DNA of 64,000 bases from Myxococcota bacterium (lineage in GTDB: Bacteria > Myxococcota > UBA727 > JABDBI01): contig JAZKCZ010000002.1 in the NCBI GenBank assembly GCA_040387835.1, forward strand, positions 247,074-311,073, given 5' to 3'. A program made the translations under genes and the position numbers. Numbering within the stretch: the stretch's first letter is position 1; each line of letters starts with the position of its first letter. The notes under the pieces were generated by a model. That model was not told the DNA's origin. It made no database searches and saw only the letters and a list, made by a program, of their open reading frames with translations. This document shows, piece by piece, positions 48,342 to 58,003 of the stretch.

Positions 48342-48676
48342 CGCTTGACGGCAAGTGATTTTATAAATTTTTCGCATGCTGAGTTTAGAGGGTGTTTAGG
48401 GTCAGCGCATGTTACGGTCGAATCGTTCGTACAGTGAATTGTAGCCAAACAAGGAAGCCAATGTTGAAACCTACCTTTGTCATAGCTACCACAACGGCTT
48501 TGGAACTTAACTTCGGATGAGTTAGAGCGGAATGCATATGGCTTATTACATCTGCGAGTAAAATTATTAACTACTTCAACAATTTCCCCCAAAGTCACGT
48601 TGTCTACAGATTGTGCAGAAATCGGGCTTGCTGATACAGCTGCTACTAAACTAAAACATGCTACAAATATTTTCAT
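48338..48676 (-). CDS. small exported cysteine-rich protein (shared cysteine pattern, member B)
   Basis: The 112-residue protein has a Sec signal peptide (about 1-22) and mature cysteines spaced C-x18-C-x13-C-x5-C-x7-C-x10-C, closely matching the proteins at 46607 and 62615. Here the signal peptide lacks a lipobox. GGAG precedes the ATG. Its stop interlocks with the MFS gene stop. Function unknown. Confidence 0.75.
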   Translation of the reverse strand: MKIFVACFSLVAAVSASPISAQSVDNVTLGEIVEVVNNFTRRCNKPYAFRSNSSEVKFQSRCGSYDKGRFQHWLPCLATIHCTNDSTVTCADPKHPLNSACEKFIKSLAVKR

Positions 48677-48737
48677 AATTTAATCTCCGTCGTCAGTTTA
48701 GGAAATTAAATCATATTTGCAATACCCAATGCAAAAA

Positions 48738-49685
48738 TTAAGGCTGTTTGCCCCACTTAGGTGTAGGCGCCACCAGGCTTCCGAAGAGTGTAAAGTATAC
48801 CTTTCCATCAGCATCTTCGGCAGCTTTCATATCTGGGTTTAGCTCAAGCAGAGTCGCCATTTTTGGGTTTTTCTTCTTGAAATCTTCTTTCATTTTGAAC
48901 CAGCCTGCGCCTTTTAGGGGGCTGAACAAGATGTTTTCGGACAACTCGAGACTGGCATTCACATCGGCTTCTAAATCACCACCTACAAGTTTTAAGTTCT
49001 GGATAGTCGCTTTGCCTTTTTGAAAAGAAGCGTTTCCGGAAAAGCGTCCCAATTTGACGAGAGGCAGCGTCAAACCTGCACCACCAGCGCCAGGTATTTC
49101 AAACAAACCAGGGCCAACCGATAGATTGCTGAAATCTAAAGACAACGTGCCAGAGCCGTCTTTCGCAGGATTTTTGCCTAGGCTGATATCGGCATTGAGA
49201 TTGACCACGCCAGCCAAGGGTAAACCGCCCTCGGGCGTCTCGCCTCTTAGTTTTTGCAGGTCAATTTGGTTTATATCCAGCCACAGATCGCTCAAATTAC
49301 CCTTATCGGTCATACGTACCGAGCCGCGCGCTCTGCCGTCATAGATGGTAGCGTCGAATTGGACCTTGGGCATTTTTGACAAAAAAGTACTAAAGATGCC
49401 AAAGCGAAACTTCAGTTTCTGTACTTCCATCGTCTGACCCGGTTCAGTGGTCTCACTGCCCATTTGCACTCGAAGGTTAGAAACAGATACACCCGACAAT
49501 CGCCATAAAGATAACTCGCCAATGTGCACGCTAGGCGCCAGGACCAAAGGATGGCTCGGATCGCCTGCCAGCGCTTCTTGCATTTGCTTTTCGATATAGG
49601 GTCTTAAAGCATCGATGGGAAAAGTTAAATAGAGCGAAACAATGAATGCGAAACCAAAAAATACAACATATAAAAACTTTTTCAC
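48738..49685 (-). CDS. gspN: type II secretion system protein GspN
   Basis: The 315-residue inner-membrane/periplasmic protein has an N-terminal helix (about 5-22) and a beta-rich AsmA-like periplasmic region, matching the GspN form seen in deltaproteobacteria. It is the last gene of the gsp operon and ends with SLVAPTPKWGKQP. Its exact role in assembly is not settled. Confidence 0.88.
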   Translation of the reverse strand: MKKFLYVVFFGFAFIVSLYLTFPIDALRPYIEKQMQEALAGDPSHPLVLAPSVHIGELSLWRLSGVSVSNLRVQMGSETTEPGQTMEVQKLKFRFGIFSTFLSKMPKVQFDATIYDGRARGSVRMTDKGNLSDLWLDINQIDLQKLRGETPEGGLPLAGVVNLNADISLGKNPAKDGSGTLSLDFSNLSVGPGLFEIPGAGGAGLTLPLVKLGRFSGNASFQKGKATIQNLKLVGGDLEADVNASLELSENILFSPLKGAGWFKMKEDFKKKNPKMATLLELNPDMKAAEDADGKVYFTLFGSLVAPTPKWGKQP

Positions 49686-49686
49686 G

Positions 49687-50235
49687 TTAGCTCGCCTTCC
49701 AAGTAGTTACAGTCATTTGCACATCGAGTAAGTCTGGCTGGTCAAAACGCGTTTTCACCTGAAGTCTCGTCACTTTAACCAAACCACCTTCTGTCGTATC
49801 TTCGACGTTTTCTAGAAATGCGTTAAGCCTATCCACAGAAAGTTGTTTCAAAGTCACCACCACGCTGACTTGCGTTAAGTCCGAATTATTCATCGGTTCT
49901 TTACGTTCGTTTAAATCGTTGACGGTTAAATCGAGCCTCGTAGCAACGTTTTGTATCAAGGTAAAAAGAGCAATCTTATTTGCCCGAATCTGAGCTTGTC
50001 TTGCCTGCTGCAAAGACTGAATGCGCTCGTATTGCGTGGACAGTGCGTCAATCTGTTTGGTTTCAAGTTCTAACTTTTTGATGGTTGCATGCCGGCTGTT
50101 GAGCGAGCTGATAGCGCCCCATAAAACCAAGCCCACAATCAACAAAATTGCGAGGCCTGCAGCCAACAGCGCTTTCTTTTTGTCATCATCGTTTAGGTTT
50201 TGAAATCGCTCTATCAATACTTGTAGTCGTTTCAT
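49687..50235 (-). CDS. gspM: type II secretion system protein GspM
   Basis: GspM (about 182 residues) is a bitopic inner-membrane protein with a cytoplasmic N-terminus, one helix (about 28-47, LLAAGLAILLIVGLVLWGAI), a coiled coil and a ferredoxin-like periplasmic domain. It works with GspL. The ATG at 50235 overlaps the gspL stop as ATGA. Confidence 0.85.
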   Translation of the reverse strand: MKRLQVLIERFQNLNDDDKKKALLAAGLAILLIVGLVLWGAISSLNSRHATIKKLELETKQIDALSTQYERIQSLQQARQAQIRANKIALFTLIQNVATRLDLTVNDLNERKEPMNNSDLTQVSVVVTLKQLSVDRLNAFLENVEDTTEGGLVKVTRLQVKTRFDQPDLLDVQMTVTTWKAS

Positions 50236-51575
50236 TTTTTGCCACCGTCGCAATCAACATCCATGGAAATCTGAAAGTTCACGCCTGACTGAGCTTGCCT
50301 GGCTCGGCCCTTTTCGACATTTTTAAAGCAATGGTTTGTGCCTAACGCATTAACGATAACGTCAACCGATTCAAAATCACCGGTATCGCCGGAAAGCCTG
50401 ACACCACCGTTGCCAATGTCCAAATCGGTCAACTTAACTTTCACGGACTCAGGGAGCGCTTTGGAAACTTCCAGATAGATATCCGTCGCGCTCATTTTCG
50501 GTATCTCGTCTTGCCTTTCTTTGGCAATGGCTTTCTTCATTTCAGGCAGGCAATTAGCAATCGCTTTGCCCATCACTTGCTTGCATTGCACTTTCTCACT
50601 GGCCACCAAATCTTCAATGCGGGCGCCCAAGAAATAGCGTCTTGCACCAAAATTAATCGCTAAGAGCACAAGAACAATGCCGGCCCAAATACCGATGGTT
50701 CGAGTGCGGGCGGTAACCAGCTGGATTTCGGAACGGAAAGAAAACTCATCTTTGCGAAGGTTAAAACGGTTAAACTTCTCGTGGGGCTTTTGACCGATTA
50801 ACGCGTAGCTCGCAGCCAGCGCCATGGTGGGCGATAGGCCAAAGGGCCGCAGGATGCTGACAGGGATCTCGAGCACTTGGGCGAACTGCTCTTCAATGCC
50901 AGCCGCTAAAGCACCACCGCCAACTAAGTAAATTTTTTCAACGCGATGATTTTCTAAAGATAGCAAAGTCTGGCGCACTTCACGCAAAATCGAGACAGGA
51001 TCAGCTTTCAAGACAGAGCGCGCTAGCAGCAGTTGCTTATCATTGCCAATACAGATGCCTGCGCTTTGTGCGCCCATATCAATAATCGCGGCTGTCTGTG
51101 GCTCTTTCAGCTCCTGCTTCAGCAAGTCATAGAGACCGGCCGCTTTAAGCGTCAGGATATTCGGATTGACGCCGACTTTTTCCAAAGTTTCGAGATAGGC
51201 GTGAATGGAGCTCTTTTTAGCGAACGCCGCCAAGATGCGTTGTTGAGGTGCCTTCTTATCAGTTTGCAAAAACCAAGTTAAAGTTAAATCGTCAATTTCA
51301 AGTGGCAACTGTGCATCGAGAAGACTGCCTAAAATTGAACTAATCTTTTTATGGCTGGAAAATGGAACATCAAGTCCTCGAACTTGAGCGTCCACGCCAG
51401 GAAGGCCAGTGACGATAATATCGCCTTCCAGCCAGCCTTCGTCATTTAAAGCATGAATTGCATCTTCGGACACAGGGACTTCATGCGATCTTTGCACCTC
51501 TGAGTTTTCGAGATGTAGCACTTTGATGCTATACGCACCGATATCTAGTCCAACGACTCGCTTTGCCATCTTCAC
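50232..51575 (-). CDS. gspL: type II secretion system protein GspL
   Basis: The 447-residue protein has an actin-like cytoplasmic domain (about 1-285, VVGLDIGAYSIKVL and AAIIDMGAQSAGI), one membrane helix (about 297-315) and a periplasmic ferredoxin-like part. It recruits the GspE ATPase to the inner membrane platform. Its ATG overlaps the gspK stop. Confidence 0.88.
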   Translation of the reverse strand: MKMAKRVVGLDIGAYSIKVLHLENSEVQRSHEVPVSEDAIHALNDEGWLEGDIIVTGLPGVDAQVRGLDVPFSSHKKISSILGSLLDAQLPLEIDDLTLTWFLQTDKKAPQQRILAAFAKKSSIHAYLETLEKVGVNPNILTLKAAGLYDLLKQELKEPQTAAIIDMGAQSAGICIGNDKQLLLARSVLKADPVSILREVRQTLLSLENHRVEKIYLVGGGALAAGIEEQFAQVLEIPVSILRPFGLSPTMALAASYALIGQKPHEKFNRFNLRKDEFSFRSEIQLVTARTRTIGIWAGIVLVLLAINFGARRYFLGARIEDLVASEKVQCKQVMGKAIANCLPEMKKAIAKERQDEIPKMSATDIYLEVSKALPESVKVKLTDLDIGNGGVRLSGDTGDFESVDVIVNALGTNHCFKNVEKGRARQAQSGVNFQISMDVDCDGGKK

Positions 51576-52831
51576 TGACCTCTAAAATAAAAACGTTCCT
51601 GCTGACCTGAGTTAATACGCGTAACCAAGGTCAAAGTCCGACTCACACCGCCCACCGTTGCCTGAGATTTCAACCGAAAATACTTGGATTCCACTCCCAA
51701 AGCACCTTCGCATTGTTTTGTATCCACCGACAGAGGTAACTTTGTTAAAAATGCCACAAAACCTTTCACGCTGACGGGTCCTTGCCCAGTACCCTTGTAC
51801 TCCATCCATCGTTTCACGGCGGAGTCTACCCAGTCTTGACTCGCCAAACTGGGGTCTTGATCATTTTTTGCACAATATCTAATTAACGGCTCTATCACCG
51901 GTTCTTTGGCGGATAAGATATTAATTTTGGGGCTGTCGCCATAAATCGTCAGCGCAGGGCCAAAGGCTTGCATGTGCCTATCTGTAAAGCCATGCACCAA
52001 GTTTAATTCGTCTAAGCCGTCTAGATTAGCGTTTTTAGGGCGAATACCTTTGTCGCCGAGATAAATTTCTTGTTCCGAGCCGCCAAAAGGTGAACCCCAG
52101 CTATCGCCGGTGGCGTGAGGATTAATGCGAACCTCATCGACGTCCAGATAGTCATAAATATTGGCGATTAAGTCAGGCCGATCTATCTTTTTAAATAGGT
52201 AGTTATACTTGAGCGGCGCCACTAAAGCAGCCATCAGCTTTCTAGTTCTAAGTTTAGCGTCCGTCTGCATGTCAGGCCATTTTCGAATTGAGATCTTGCT
52301 TTCCTCATCGACAACGGCAACTGAAAACGAGCCTTCGAATGCCCCGAAGCCACCTTCAGGTGCGATGAAAAAGCCGCCAGTGGAACGGGTTTTGCCCTCT
52401 TTTTCCTTCATGAGCTTTTCGAGTTTGATTTTCTCTTCTTCTTTGCGCTTTTTGACGGCATCGCTGACGTCAACACCTAAGGTGGTTTGTAAATCACCAG
52501 ACGCGAGGCCTTGGAACAAACCGCTGTCTATGGCGAGCATTTCCCAAACGGTGGGTTTGGGAAGCGGCACACCCATCTCAGCGAACTGCGTGAAGTAAAT
52601 TTGGATTTTACTTTGAATGATTAAAAAGAGCTGGCCTAAGTTGAGGCCGCTTTGCGCCATGGCCTCAGCCTTGAGCGCATCGCGTTGGCGCAACGCCACT
52701 TGATAACTGCCGTTTTGGTCAATCAATAAATCAGTCACGACAGCAGAAATGATGGCCAATGAAACGACCACCATCAATAGAGCCATGCCTCTTGCCCTCA
52801 CTGGCCTAGAAAGATTGGGGTGGTTAGCCAA
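51572..52831 (-). CDS. gspK: type II secretion minor pseudopilin GspK
   Basis: The 419-residue minor pseudopilin caps the pseudopilus. The prepilin leader is RARG followed by MALLMVVVSLAIIS; as is usual in GspK, the fifth residue is not Glu. A large globular domain follows. The start is TTG at 52831 with GGAG nine bases upstream; it overlaps gspJ by 34 bases. Confidence 0.9.
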   Translation of the reverse strand: MANHPNLSRPVRARGMALLMVVVSLAIISAVVTDLLIDQNGSYQVALRQRDALKAEAMAQSGLNLGQLFLIIQSKIQIYFTQFAEMGVPLPKPTVWEMLAIDSGLFQGLASGDLQTTLGVDVSDAVKKRKEEEKIKLEKLMKEKEGKTRSTGGFFIAPEGGFGAFEGSFSVAVVDEESKISIRKWPDMQTDAKLRTRKLMAALVAPLKYNYLFKKIDRPDLIANIYDYLDVDEVRINPHATGDSWGSPFGGSEQEIYLGDKGIRPKNANLDGLDELNLVHGFTDRHMQAFGPALTIYGDSPKINILSAKEPVIEPLIRYCAKNDQDPSLASQDWVDSAVKRWMEYKGTGQGPVSVKGFVAFLTKLPLSVDTKQCEGALGVESKYFRLKSQATVGGVSRTLTLVTRINSGQQERFYFRGQ

Positions 52832-53421
52832 ATCTCTGTCTCCGTGGTAATTTTTTCAATTTCGTCTTCGTTCAATTTAGCGGTGAGCTCAATGCGAACC
52901 CGAGACGGCAGGCTCATGTCAGCAACGGGTTTGCCCTCGGTTTTCCATTGACTGTCCCAGGCGCTGGTCGTCTGATTCCAGTACTTAAACAGCAGGCCAT
53001 CAACTTTAGGGCACACTAGGCGCGCTTTGCCGGTTTCAAAGAGAGTTCTGCCTGGATTTTCTTTTTCGCGGCGCATTAAATTACCATCTTTTAAGAAGTA
53101 AGTGATTTCTCTTTCACCGCTTTCTTTAGCATCCTGGCGATGTTGCAAACCTCCAAAAGCCACAAAACCGACGCTGCTTTTCTCGCCTTTAAACTGCGTA
53201 TCCATCACCAGATTAGGGTTTCGATTGGTGCTCACGTAGGCCATGCTAATTTCAGAAGACATGCGAGACAGAGCCTGTCTAATTAAGTGATGTCTGCCCG
53301 AAATGCCCTCAGCTTTATCTCTTACATCGATAGACGATGTCAGGCTGGACATCAAGATAACGCCCATCATGCCAAGCAGCGCAGCGGCGATTAAGATTTC
53401 TATGAGCGAGAAAGCTCTCAT
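52798..53421 (-). CDS. gspJ: type II secretion minor pseudopilin GspJ
   Basis: The 207-residue minor pseudopilin has the very short leader MRA before FSLIEILIAAALLGMMG, with Glu at mature position 5. The rest is the GspJ-type beta domain (RRWxx...W-rich C-terminus, WNQTTSAWDSQW). It forms the tip with GspI and GspK. The ATG overlaps the gspI stop. Confidence 0.9.
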   Translation of the reverse strand: MRAFSLIEILIAAALLGMMGVILMSSLTSSIDVRDKAEGISGRHHLIRQALSRMSSEISMAYVSTNRNPNLVMDTQFKGEKSSVGFVAFGGLQHRQDAKESGEREITYFLKDGNLMRREKENPGRTLFETGKARLVCPKVDGLLFKYWNQTTSAWDSQWKTEGKPVADMSLPSRVRIELTAKLNEDEIEKITTETEIWLTTPIFLGQ

Positions 53422-54065
53422 GGCTTACCCATCCCAGCAGGACCTGTTTGGTTGCTTGGTGGACTTTGCGGTTTTTGCTGACCAGGCATACCACCGACGG
53501 TATCAGGCAGCATGGCTGCTAGCGCAGAAATAGGCTTTAAATCCGTCACATGAGTAACAACTTTCAAATCCTCGTCCACTTCGCCATCTTTCCAGCGAAC
53601 GATTAATACCAGCTCGCGGATTGAATCTCCCAACGTGGTTGAAACAAGCCCAAAAAATGGCGCGAGCATATTGGCCCCAAACTCAGCGCCCATTTGATTG
53701 GGGTCTTTGCCCTGGGCTTTCATGGCTTTGGTGATGGCCTCAGGACTTGGCGGTGGCATGTTAAACCTCACGCCATGACACTCCCAGCGGTAGTCTTCTT
53801 GACCTTCCTCTGCAAAAGTTCCCTCGCTCGAATAGTCGCCTACGGTAAAGCCCTTTTTGAGTAGGTCGTACTTGCATTCGACAAGTTTTTCCCGGGCCAA
53901 CTGCGTTGCAATGTTTAAAGCTCTGCCCTTCGCAGCCAGTCGAATCGACCGAGCCTGCGCCTCGAACAGGTAAATCAATGACAAGCCCATAATCGCCATC
54001 GCAATCATGACTTCCATGAGAGAAAACCCACGATGGCCCCTATATCTTTTCAATGGGCAACTCAT
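53418..54065 (-). CDS. gspI: type II secretion minor pseudopilin GspI
   Basis: The protein (about 215 residues) has the prepilin motif RGFSLMEVMIAMAIMGLS and a long C-terminal, Pro/Gly-rich extension (PGQQKPQSPPSNQTG) beyond the usual ~125-residue GspI, plus an insert rich in Ala/Gly/Met. The ATG at 54065 lies 26 bases inside gspH. Confidence 0.87.
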   Translation of the reverse strand: MSCPLKRYRGHRGFSLMEVMIAMAIMGLSLIYLFEAQARSIRLAAKGRALNIATQLAREKLVECKYDLLKKGFTVGDYSSEGTFAEEGQEDYRWECHGVRFNMPPPSPEAITKAMKAQGKDPNQMGAEFGANMLAPFFGLVSTTLGDSIRELVLIVRWKDGEVDEDLKVVTHVTDLKPISALAAMLPDTVGGMPGQQKPQSPPSNQTGPAGMGKP

Positions 54066-54654
54066 GGTCTTCAATCAACACAGTTCCGGTCAAAGGCTCA
54101 ACGATCAGATCATAGAGTCTGTTGCCTGCGGGATCATCCGACAAGACAATCTGGGCTTCTTCGGTAAAACCATCGGGAAAGAAGTACAAAGCCACCTGCC
54201 CCTTGGTTACCCTCTCTTCAAACCTATCGATCCAAACGCTTCTAAAATAAACATCTTCGGGCAATTTCTGTTTTTGGCCCAGCTCGTCTTCGACTGCTTT
54301 AAAATCAGGGTTTTTTATATTTTTAACAGCTTCAGGATCTCGCTCACGTTCTTCCTGCTCAATTTCTTCTTCTTTTTGCGATTTCACGATCACATTGTCG
54401 GCCGATTCTTCGACCCAATATTCATTTGTTTCCAAGTCGAAAACAATGCGCGCAGTCTTGCCTGATAGAGATGCTCGGGCATAGGTGTCCCGAATCAGCC
54501 CAAGCATCTGGTTGGCAGAGCTTTTCAGCTTACTGCCCGTAATCGATCGAAATGTCGGAATCGCGATGGCCGTGAAGATACCCACCAAGGCCAAAACGAT
54601 CATAATTTCGAGAAGGGTAAAACCTCGTTTAGTCGTCCCAGTTGCCAACGTCAT
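54040..54654 (-). CDS. gspH: type II secretion minor pseudopilin GspH
   Basis: GspH carries RGFTLLEIMIVLALVGIFTA followed by a small beta domain with a Lys/Glu-rich loop (VKSQKEEEIEQEERERDPE) not usual for the family. The start at 54654 is chosen because it gives a normal leader (TTKRG) and the sequence CAGAGG lies directly upstream; it overlaps gspG by 26 bases. Confidence 0.87.
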   Translation of the reverse strand: MTLATGTTKRGFTLLEIMIVLALVGIFTAIAIPTFRSITGSKLKSSANQMLGLIRDTYARASLSGKTARIVFDLETNEYWVEESADNVIVKSQKEEEIEQEERERDPEAVKNIKNPDFKAVEDELGQKQKLPEDVYFRSVWIDRFEERVTKGQVALYFFPDGFTEEAQIVLSDDPAGNRLYDLIVEPLTGTVLIEDHELPIEKI

Positions 54655-55003
54655 CCTCTGTATCTGGCTGGCCATCCGGACCGTTCGACACGACGTCGCA
54701 GCTCTTTGCATTATGTGTGCCTGGGCAAACAAAACGGTATTCGTTGCCCCACGGGTCTACCGGCGCTTTTTCCACATCGCCATTTTTAATCAAATCTTCC
54801 CAAGAATCCGGCGCTTTTCGGCGTTCAGCTTTGTAAATTACCAATTTTTGGGCCAAACCAGCTGCTTCCGTACGGGCAGCACTTTTTTGACCTTTTTCCA
54901 TTTGTCCAAAGACCGCCACCGCTATACCGGCCACAATCAAACCGATCAAAGCCATCACGATCATGATCTCAATCAGCGAAAATCCTCTAACAGCACTTTT
55001 CAT
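54629..55003 (-). CDS. gspG: type II secretion major pseudopilin GspG
   Basis: The major pseudopilin builds the piston-like filament. Leader MKSAVRG precedes FSLIEIMIVMALIGLI (Glu5). The C-terminal loop SNGPDGQPDTEDDVGNW carries the calcium-binding residues. The second ATG (55003) is preferred: GGAG lies six bases before it, whereas it abuts the first (55009). Confidence 0.95.
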   Translation of the reverse strand: MKSAVRGFSLIEIMIVMALIGLIVAGIAVAVFGQMEKGQKSAARTEAAGLAQKLVIYKAERRKAPDSWEDLIKNGDVEKAPVDPWGNEYRFVCPGTHNAKSCDVVSNGPDGQPDTEDDVGNWDD

Positions 55004-55015
55004 ATTCATCTCCTA

Positions 55016-56257
55016 CTATTTAACAAGTTGATTCATTTGCATAATGGGTGTCAAGATCGCAAACACAATAAAACCTACACTCGTACCCATGAATGCTATC
55101 ATCAGAGGTTCTAAAAGGCTGGTTAAAGTGGTGACTTTGAGTGTCACTTGTTGTTCATAGGCAATCGCGATGCGCGTCAGCATGGTTTCGAGTTGGCCCG
55201 ATTTTTCGCCAATGGCAATCATATGCGTCACCATGGGTGGAAATACACCACTACGCTTTAAAGGCGTCGCAATGTCTTCCCCTTCTCGAACGGCTTCGCG
55301 CACGGAATCAATGGCCTTTTCCAGCACATCGTTGGAAACGATATTTCGTACAATTTGCAAGGCATTCAGCAGTGGAACACCGCTGGCAAGCAGAGTCGAT
55401 AGCGTTCTTGAAAATCTAGCGACAGCAATCAACTGCGTGACCGGACCTAAAAGAGGCACCCGCATCCTAAAGTTGTCCCATTTAGCCCTGCCCTTCGGCG
55501 TTTTTTTCCAACGCATAAAAGCATATACAGCGCCAATCGCCACGATCAAAATCAGCCACCAAAAACCGCTCAAAATATCACTAACGGTAATCAGCACTCG
55601 GGTCATGAGCGGCAATTTCACTTTGGCCCGCAAAAATATCTGGGAGATGCGCGGTACCACAGTGGTGAGCATCATCACCATGATAACCACCGAAACCAGC
55701 GCCATCACCGCCGGATAGGCCATGGCACTTAAAATCTTGCCGCGCAGCTGGGCCTGATTTTCCATGAAATCAGCCAGGCGCTCCAAAACGACTTCTAAAG
55801 CGCCTGAAGATTCACCAGCTCTCACCATATTGATATAGATTGAGCTGAAAATCTTGTGCTTTTCCATCGCATTCGCGAGCGAGGAGCCTTCATTCACATT
55901 CGATCGAATCTCTGAATAGACCCGCTTTAACTTTTCGTTCTCGATTTGGTCTAAAAGAGCGGTGAGTGATTCAACCAGCGGCACACCGGCTTGCAGTAAA
56001 ATCGCCATTTGCCGAGTGGTCGAAGCAATATCCTGCAGCTTGATGCGACCAAAAAACGAATCTAACCGGATGGTCTGTTTTAAAAACCCCTTGCCGGGTT
56101 TGGTTAGCGTCGCGCCTACAGCCGCTTCGGTAACATCCGTTGCCAAAATGCCCTCTTTCCGCAGGAGCATGCGCAGGGATTTAACGCCGTCAGCATCGCG
56201 AATGCCTTTGACGCTTTTGCCACCCGCACCATAACCTTTGTACTCGTAAACAGGCAT
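55016..56257 (-). CDS. gspF: type II secretion inner-membrane platform protein GspF
   Basis: The 413-residue polytopic protein has two homologous GspF/PilC domains with three membrane helices (about residues 170-195, 220-240 and 380-405). Seen are LRKEGI near the N-terminus, RQMAILLQAGVPL, GESSGALE in the first domain and its repeat in the second (GEKSGQLETML). It couples the GspE ATPase to the pseudopilus. Confidence 0.95.
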   Translation of the reverse strand: MPVYEYKGYGAGGKSVKGIRDADGVKSLRMLLRKEGILATDVTEAAVGATLTKPGKGFLKQTIRLDSFFGRIKLQDIASTTRQMAILLQAGVPLVESLTALLDQIENEKLKRVYSEIRSNVNEGSSLANAMEKHKIFSSIYINMVRAGESSGALEVVLERLADFMENQAQLRGKILSAMAYPAVMALVSVVIMVMMLTTVVPRISQIFLRAKVKLPLMTRVLITVSDILSGFWWLILIVAIGAVYAFMRWKKTPKGRAKWDNFRMRVPLLGPVTQLIAVARFSRTLSTLLASGVPLLNALQIVRNIVSNDVLEKAIDSVREAVREGEDIATPLKRSGVFPPMVTHMIAIGEKSGQLETMLTRIAIAYEQQVTLKVTTLTSLLEPLMIAFMGTSVGFIVFAILTPIMQMNQLVK

Positions 56258-56263
56258 ATTATC

Positions 56264-58003
56264 TTATTCTACCACCAAATTTTCTTCACGCGTGACACGG
56301 GTGACTTCTTCTAAAGTCGTAATACCAGCCAGCACCTTTTGGGCGCCATCTTCTCGAAGCGTGACCATGCCCTGCTCTCTGGCTTTGTTCTTAATGGTCG
56401 CTGAATCGGCATTCTGCAAAATCAGCTGTCTGATATTCTCTTCTACAAGCATCAACTCGAAAATACCGAGCCGGCCCAAATAGCCTGTATTTTGGCAGTT
56501 GCCGCAGCCCTTGCCGCGCCAAAGTTTTTTCACAGTCTTGGGATCAAGTCCGATTTCCAGAAGCTCTTCGGCGCGTGGTTCATACTCTTCTCTACAATCG
56601 GGGCAAATGGTTCGGACCAAGCGTTGCGCCAACACGGCCATTAAAGAGCTCGCGACCAAGAATGGCTCAACCTGCATATCAACCAATCGGCTGATCGCGC
56701 CTGGCGCATCGTTGGTATGAACGGTTGAAAACACCAAGTGACCCGTCAACGAAGCCTGTACGGCGATTTCAGCGGTGGTTCTATCTCGAATTTCACCAAC
56801 CATGATGACGTCTGGATCTTGACGCAAGAAAGCTCTCAGGCCACTCGCAAACGTTAAGTCGATCTTTGTATTAACCTGGACTTGACCGACACCCGGCAGT
56901 TGATATTCAACCGGATCTTCGATGGTTAAGATGTTCAGTTCGGGCTTATTAATTTTAGACAAGCAGCCATACAAAGTCGAAGTTTTCCCAGAACCCGTAG
57001 GTCCCGAAACCAAAAAGATGCCATGCGAAGAATGGATGATTTGATCGATAGACTTCAGAATTCGACCCGAAAAACCAATATCTTCCAAACTGCGTAGCAC
57101 GCTGGAGCGATCGAGCAGACGCATGACGATGCGCTCGCCATAACCCGTCGGCACGCTGGACACACGAACGTCAAAATCTTTACCCGCAACCTTAAGCCGA
57201 ATACGGCCATCCTGAGGCAGACGCTTTTCGGCAATATTCAGGCCCGCCATAATCTTCAAACGCGAGATAATCGAGTTTTGAAAACGCTTGGGCGGCTTAA
57301 TAATCTCGTACAAAATACCATCAATGCGAAAACGGACGATTAAATCGCGTTCAAAAGGCTCAACATGAATATCACTTGCCCTATCTTTCACTGCCTGGCT
57401 GATGAGTGAGTTAACCAAGCGGATAATCGGCGCTTCGTCATCGCCTTCGATATCGAGCAAATCGACGACTTCGTCTTCCAAGCCGCCTTTGAGGCTTTCG
57501 GTATCACTTGATTCTTCAAGTTCGGCGACCGCGGTTTCGGCTTGCCGGATCAACCGATCGTAAGACTTATTAATTGAGTTGATAATCAACTCAGGCGCCG
57601 CAATCTCGAGATCTAGCTCTTTACCATACAAAAGCCGAAGCTCATCGTAAGCGCCCATATCGAATGGGTCGAAACACGCCAAACGAATGTGATCCTGAGG
57701 CGTTAAACCTATCGGCAGAATGCGATTCTGCTTGGCGAAAGTGATCGGAATCGGCCGCAAAAGATCTGGGTCGATCTGCTCAACATCAATCGATTCAATA
57801 AAAGGTAAATCGGACTGAATCGCCAAAGCCTTAGCCAACTGAACGTTTGTTAGTACTTTAGAAGTCACCAACATCTCACCCAGGCGAGCGCCTTTTTCTT
57901 TCTGCAAAGTCAGTGCGTGCGTGAGCTGACCTTCGGTCACACCAAACAACGCTTTAACCACTTCACCTAATGGCTTTCCCCAAAATGGTTTGTCGTTCAT
58001 CAT
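56264..58003 (-). CDS. gspE: type II secretion ATPase GspE
   Basis: The 579-residue hexameric ATPase drives secretion. N-terminal N1/N2 domains (about 1-160) are followed by the motor core with Walker A GPTGSGKT, Asp box, Walker B (VGEIRDRTTAE), the His box and the tetracysteine zinc finger (CPDC then CGNC). The ATG overlaps the gspD stop as ATGA. Confidence 0.96.
   Translation of the reverse strand: MMNDKPFWGKPLGEVVKALFGVTEGQLTHALTLQKEKGARLGEMLVTSKVLTNVQLAKALAIQSDLPFIESIDVEQIDPDLLRPIPITFAKQNRILPIGLTPQDHIRLACFDPFDMGAYDELRLLYGKELDLEIAAPELIINSINKSYDRLIRQAETAVAELEESSDTESLKGGLEDEVVDLLDIEGDDEAPIIRLVNSLISQAVKDRASDIHVEPFERDLIVRFRIDGILYEIIKPPKRFQNSIISRLKIMAGLNIAEKRLPQDGRIRLKVAGKDFDVRVSSVPTGYGERIVMRLLDRSSVLRSLEDIGFSGRILKSIDQIIHSSHGIFLVSGPTGSGKTSTLYGCLSKINKPELNILTIEDPVEYQLPGVGQVQVNTKIDLTFASGLRAFLRQDPDVIMVGEIRDRTTAEIAVQASLTGHLVFSTVHTNDAPGAISRLVDMQVEPFLVASSLMAVLAQRLVRTICPDCREEYEPRAEELLEIGLDPKTVKKLWRGKGCGNCQNTGYLGRLGIFELMLVEENIRQLILQNADSATIKNKAREQGMVTLREDGAQKVLAGITTLEEVTRVTREENLVVE

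Noticed and set aside
48716-48735. Inverted repeat TTTGCA...TGCAAA downstream of gspN
   Set aside because: Only six AT-rich base pairs with no U-run; likely chance, so not called a terminator.
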